From positions 46,326 to 110,325 of the forward strand of contig NZ_JAHWYN010000016.1 in NCBI RefSeq assembly GCF_019351435.1: a DNA stretch of 64,000 nt, given 5' to 3'. The notes under the pieces are model-generated. The model was given only the letters and a program-made list of their open reading frames with translations. It made no database searches and was not told where the DNA came from. The translations under genes were made by a program, and so were the position numbers. Shown one piece after another: positions 60,827-64,000 of this stretch (its first letter is position 1; every line of letters begins with the position of its first letter). This stretch comes from Flavobacterium taihuense (GTDB taxonomy: Bacteria; Bacteroidota; Bacteroidia; Flavobacteriales; Flavobacteriaceae).

Positions 60827-63718
60827 ATGAAAAAAATATTACTTTTATTATTGCTATTTGTTTCGTTGGGTAGTATTGCTCAACAGCAAACAGCTACTTA
60901 TTCCATAAGTCCAGCTTCTTTTGAGGAAACCACTTCTATTACAATTACGATAAATGGCGGTAGCATCAATGAAAGCACTTGGGGTGTAACAGGGAATGCA
61001 CTCTATTTATGGGCTTGGGCTTTTGACTTAGATGATACAACCCAAAAAGGGACTCCTCTAAATGGTTCATGGAATGCATCTGATGAAGCCAGCAAATTTA
61101 CTTATAATGCTGGTAGTGATACTTATACTAAGACATTCGTACCAACTACCTATTATAACACAACCAATATTGGAAAAATTGGTTTTTTGATAAAAGCCAA
61201 AGATGGAACTGGTGACAAAAAATCGCAAGATATGTTTGCCGAAGTAGGTTCTTTTCAAGTTACCCTTACTTCACCTGTACAAAACAGTACTACTATACTT
61301 GCTTCCGGAGGAAATCTTTCTATAGCAGCAACCAATAGCAATGGTGTTGCCAGCTATAATTTAAAATCAAACGGTGTAAGCATTAATACAAATGCAAGTA
61401 CTTCTAATTATACATTCAATCACACCAACATTACTTCAAACCAAAACTATGAATTGGAAGTAACTCAAGGAGCTACTACTGTTACTAAGAAGTTTACTGT
61501 AGTCATCAATCCAAATACCGTTTCACAAACTATTCCTGCCAGTTTGCTCGATGGAATCAATTACAACCCAACTGATGCAACCAAAGCAACTTTAGTTTTA
61601 GATGCACCTTTAAAAGATTTTGTTTATGTGGCAGGAAGTTTTAATAATTGGCAACCAGGTACATCTTATGCTATGAAAAAAGATGCTACGGCTGGTTCTA
61701 CAAAATTTTGGATCGAATTGACAGGACTAGTATCAGGAACAAATTACACTTATCAATATTGGGTCGGTGAGACAACACCTATCGCCAATTCTCCAGCATT
61801 GGTAAAAACGGCCGATCCTTATTCAACTTTAGTGCTTTCGCCTAATGAAGATTTAGGAATTCCTGCCTCAACTTACCCTAATATGCCAGTTTATCCTGCA
61901 GGTCAAGACAAAGAAGTAACAGTATTACAAACTGGGCAAACTCCTTATGTTTGGAGTACTGCAACAACCAGTTTTGTAAAACCAGAAAAAGATAAACTCG
62001 TAGTTTACGAACTGTTGGTAAGGGATTTTGATGCCAACAGAAATTACCAAGATATAATCAATCGTATTGATTATTTTAAAAATTTAAAAATCAATGCTAT
62101 TGAACTGCTGCCTGTAATGGAATTCGAAGGAAACGAAAGTTGGGGATACAACACATCTTTCCACATGGCATTAGATAAATTTTATGGCCCTTCAACAAAA
62201 CTAAAAGAGTTAATCGATGTATGCCACCAAAACGGAATTGCAGTAATTCTGGATATAGCCTTAAATCATGCTTTCAGAAGAAACCCAATGATTCGTATGT
62301 GGATGAATGATCCCGATGGTGATGGATATGGTTCTCCAACTGCAGAGAATCCTTATTTCAATACCGTTGCTAAACATGCTTATAGTGTAGGAGAAGATTT
62401 GAATCATTCTTCAACTTATACTAAAAATTATGTAAAAAGAGTTGTCAAACAATGGATTGAAGAATATAAAATTGATGGTTTCCGTTGGGATTTAACCAAA
62501 GGATTTACACAAAACTGTACCGCTAGCGACGAGGCTTGTACAGGACAATACCAACAGGACAGAGTTGATATTTTAAAAGGATATGCTGATTATTCTTGGT
62601 CATTAGACCCAACTCACTACACTATTTTTGAGCACTTAGGAAGTGATACTGAAGAAAAAGAATGGGCAAATTATAGATTCGCAGAAACCCCAAGCAAAGG
62701 AGTAATGATGTGGGGAAATTTGAACAACAATTACAACCAATTATCAATGGGTTATAATTCCAACAACGATATTTCAAGAATGTATGGACCAAAACATAGT
62801 GGTTTTCTAGGGAATAGAGTTATTGGCTATGCCGAAAGTCATGACGAAGAACGTTTGATGTATAAAAATTTACAATATGGGAATACAACAAATTCAGCAC
62901 ATAATGTAAAAAATTTAAACATTGCTTTATCAAGAATGTCTGCAATTGGAGCTGTATCATTATTAGTACCTGGTCCAAAAATGATATGGCACTTTGGAGA
63001 ATTAGGATGGGACTCTTCTATTTTTACTTGTAATAATGGAACCGTAAATACTTCCTCAGATGCCACATCTGGAGATTGTAAATTAGACACAAAACCACAA
63101 CCTCAATGGGTTAATAACTGGTTGGGAGACAACGTAAGAAACAAAATCTATTACGATTGGTCGAGAATGATTGGATTAAAAACTACTGAGCCTGTTTTTT
63201 CAGGTATAGCTACTATGCCATCAGGAACGACATTAACCCCAAATATTAAAATCACAAATAGTGCTTTGGCCGATACTGAACTGAAAAATGTTCTTATCAT
63301 TGCCAATTTTGACGTAGTTACGCAAAATGTTGCAACCGGTTTTCAAAGTACCGGATCATGGTATAATTTAATGGACAACACACCATACACCGTGACTAAT
63401 GCCAATGCTACCATTACTTTACAACCCGGTGAATTTAGAATCTACGGAAATAAAGCAACTACTTTGGTTACTACCGATTTTGAAGCTTTAAAAGCAATCT
63501 ATATTTACCCAAATCCAGCTTCTACTTATTTTAAATTAAATACGACTACTACTAAAGTTCAACTTTATGCTATAACAGGCCAACTAGTTAAAACATTCAA
63601 CAAAAGTCAGGCTAAAGACCATCAATATAGTGTTAGTGATCTAGATAACGGAATGTATCTTGTGAAAATTTATAATGAAGAAAATCAAGTAAAAGTGATG
63701 AAGTTCATCAAACAATAA
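60827..63718 (+). CDS. Secreted GH13 alpha-amylase with T9SS type A sorting domain
   Basis: A 963-residue extracellular starch-degrading enzyme. Order: signal peptide (ILLLLLLFVSLGSIAQ, cut near residue 19), an N-terminal beta domain, an immunoglobulin-like linker region (about 140-230), and a CBM48-like module with FVYVAGSFNNWQPGTSY (about 265-281). The GH13 barrel (about 385-800) has region I IAVILDIALNHAF, region II IDGFRWDLTKGF (nucleophile in RWD), region III YTIFEHLGSD and region IV GYAESHDEERLMY. A C-terminal T9SS type A sorting domain follows (IYPNPASTYFKLNTTTTKV to LVKIYNEENQVKVMKFIKQ). It would normally sit next to susCDE; here the peptide island separates them. A terminator follows at 63749. 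Confidence 0.93.
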   Translation: MKKILLLLLLFVSLGSIAQQQTATYSISPASFEETTSITITINGGSINESTWGVTGNALYLWAWAFDLDDTTQKGTPLNGSWNASDEASKFTYNAGSDTYTKTFVPTTYYNTTNIGKIGFLIKAKDGTGDKKSQDMFAEVGSFQVTLTSPVQNSTTILASGGNLSIAATNSNGVASYNLKSNGVSINTNASTSNYTFNHTNITSNQNYELEVTQGATTVTKKFTVVINPNTVSQTIPASLLDGINYNPTDATKATLVLDAPLKDFVYVAGSFNNWQPGTSYAMKKDATAGSTKFWIELTGLVSGTNYTYQYWVGETTPIANSPALVKTADPYSTLVLSPNEDLGIPASTYPNMPVYPAGQDKEVTVLQTGQTPYVWSTATTSFVKPEKDKLVVYELLVRDFDANRNYQDIINRIDYFKNLKINAIELLPVMEFEGNESWGYNTSFHMALDKFYGPSTKLKELIDVCHQNGIAVILDIALNHAFRRNPMIRMWMNDPDGDGYGSPTAENPYFNTVAKHAYSVGEDLNHSSTYTKNYVKRVVKQWIEEYKIDGFRWDLTKGFTQNCTASDEACTGQYQQDRVDILKGYADYSWSLDPTHYTIFEHLGSDTEEKEWANYRFAETPSKGVMMWGNLNNNYNQLSMGYNSNNDISRMYGPKHSGFLGNRVIGYAESHDEERLMYKNLQYGNTTNSAHNVKNLNIALSRMSAIGAVSLLVPGPKMIWHFGELGWDSSIFTCNNGTVNTSSDATSGDCKLDTKPQPQWVNNWLGDNVRNKIYYDWSRMIGLKTTEPVFSGIATMPSGTTLTPNIKITNSALADTELKNVLIIANFDVVTQNVATGFQSTGSWYNLMDNTPYTVTNANATITLQPGEFRIYGNKATTLVTTDFEALKAIYIYPNPASTYFKLNTTTTKVQLYAITGQLVKTFNKSQAKDHQYSVSDLDNGMYLVKIYNEENQVKVMKFIKQ

Positions 63719-63748
63719 ATTACCTATTATTTCGAATTAGTTTAAATT

Positions 63749-63781
63749 AGCCATCAAATTAAGTTTTGGTGGCTTTTTTTG
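63749..63781 (+). terminator. Terminator after the secreted amylase
   Basis: AGCCATCAAA pairs with TTTGGTGGCT (one wobble pair) around ATTAAG, followed by a run of seven T. Confidence 0.88.
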
Positions 63782-63812
63782 GTTCAAAAAATAATCAATA
63801 TAAACTACAATT

Positions 63813-63960
63813 ATTAGGGCGAGACCCCATTATAGCAAGGGGCAAACTTTTTTAGAGAGCGCTTGTTCGCCCCCTTACCATAATGCCGTCGGGCTATCCG
63901 CTCTACTTCGGTAGATAGCTTCTATCCCTCTCCCAATCCCGTTTTTACAACACCTTTATT
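63813..63960. repeat. Dispersed Flavobacteria-type intergenic repeat
   Basis: The stretch from AGGGCGAGACCCC to CCCAATCCCG is GC-richer than its surroundings and includes CGTCGGGCTATCCGCTCTAC, then CTTCGGTAGA and TAGCTTCTATCCCTC. I recall near-identical GGGCTATCCGC and CTTCTATCCC pieces scattered through Flavobacteriia genomes. No open frame with a recognisable product covers it on either strand. The last bases of the window (AAAAAAACAGCCCCTC) look like the first arm of a terminator that continues outside. Confidence 0.5.
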
Positions 63961-64000
63961 GGCTAAACTCTTCATTCTATAAACAAAAAAACAGCCCCTC

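Overview
The window is a low-GC bacterial chromosome segment that looks like a Flavobacterium or close relative (phylum Bacteroidota). The support is: a PorT/SprT homologue of the type IX secretion system, a protein ending in a T9SS type A sorting domain, SusC/SusD pairs, Bacteroidota -7 boxes (TAnnTTTG) without Shine-Dalgarno leaders, a mevalonate pathway pair, and an AccD lacking the zinc ribbon cysteines, which I recall as usual for this group. No rRNA, tRNA, CRISPR array or insertion sequence was recognised.

Layout. 1-9 kb: housekeeping genes (CBM48-like fragment, 2TM protein, folA, ubiE, porT, a TrmH-type methyltransferase, a TamL-like outer membrane protein, class II aldolase, accD). 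9-11 kb: a cupin/JmjC-like protein and a MacB/FtsX permease. 11.4-18.7 kb: purH, then the cell-shape cluster mreB-mreC-mreD-PBP2-rodA. 18.7-21 kb: a decayed stretch with a histidine kinase remnant, a lone receiver protein and a DUF937-like protein. 21-31.9 kb: GH3 glucosidase, small enzymes, an rRNA pseudouridine synthase, and an isoprenoid group (UbiA-type prenyltransferase, mevalonate kinase-like, diphosphomevalonate decarboxylase), TspO, a flavoprotein and a glycerophosphodiesterase.

31.9-63.7 kb is a starch/maltose utilisation locus. A leftward group carries an MFS sugar transporter, beta-phosphoglucomutase, GH65 maltose phosphorylase, two GH13 enzymes and a GH31 glucosidase. A LacI-type regulator lies between it and a rightward susC-susD-susE group. 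A secreted GH13 amylase with a T9SS sorting domain closes the locus. Expected flow: amylase and SusCD/E capture starch at the surface, GH13/GH31 enzymes trim it, and the MFS transporter, GH65 and beta-PGM turn maltose into glucose and glucose-6-phosphate.

The most interesting part is a roughly 9.7 kb island (about 50.8-60.5 kb) lying inside that locus between susE and the amylase. It encodes two small Cys-rich peptides with almost identical double-glycine leaders and very different cores. Each is preceded by a duplicated, conserved roughly 160-base leader that may be a structured RNA, and each is followed by a paralogous glycosyltransferase-like protein. An extra GT2-like enzyme, a C39-like/VKOR/thioredoxin fusion, a C39-peptidase ABC exporter and an HlyD-type adaptor complete it. 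I infer an exported, disulfide-bonded and probably glycosylated peptide system. No immunity gene is evident.
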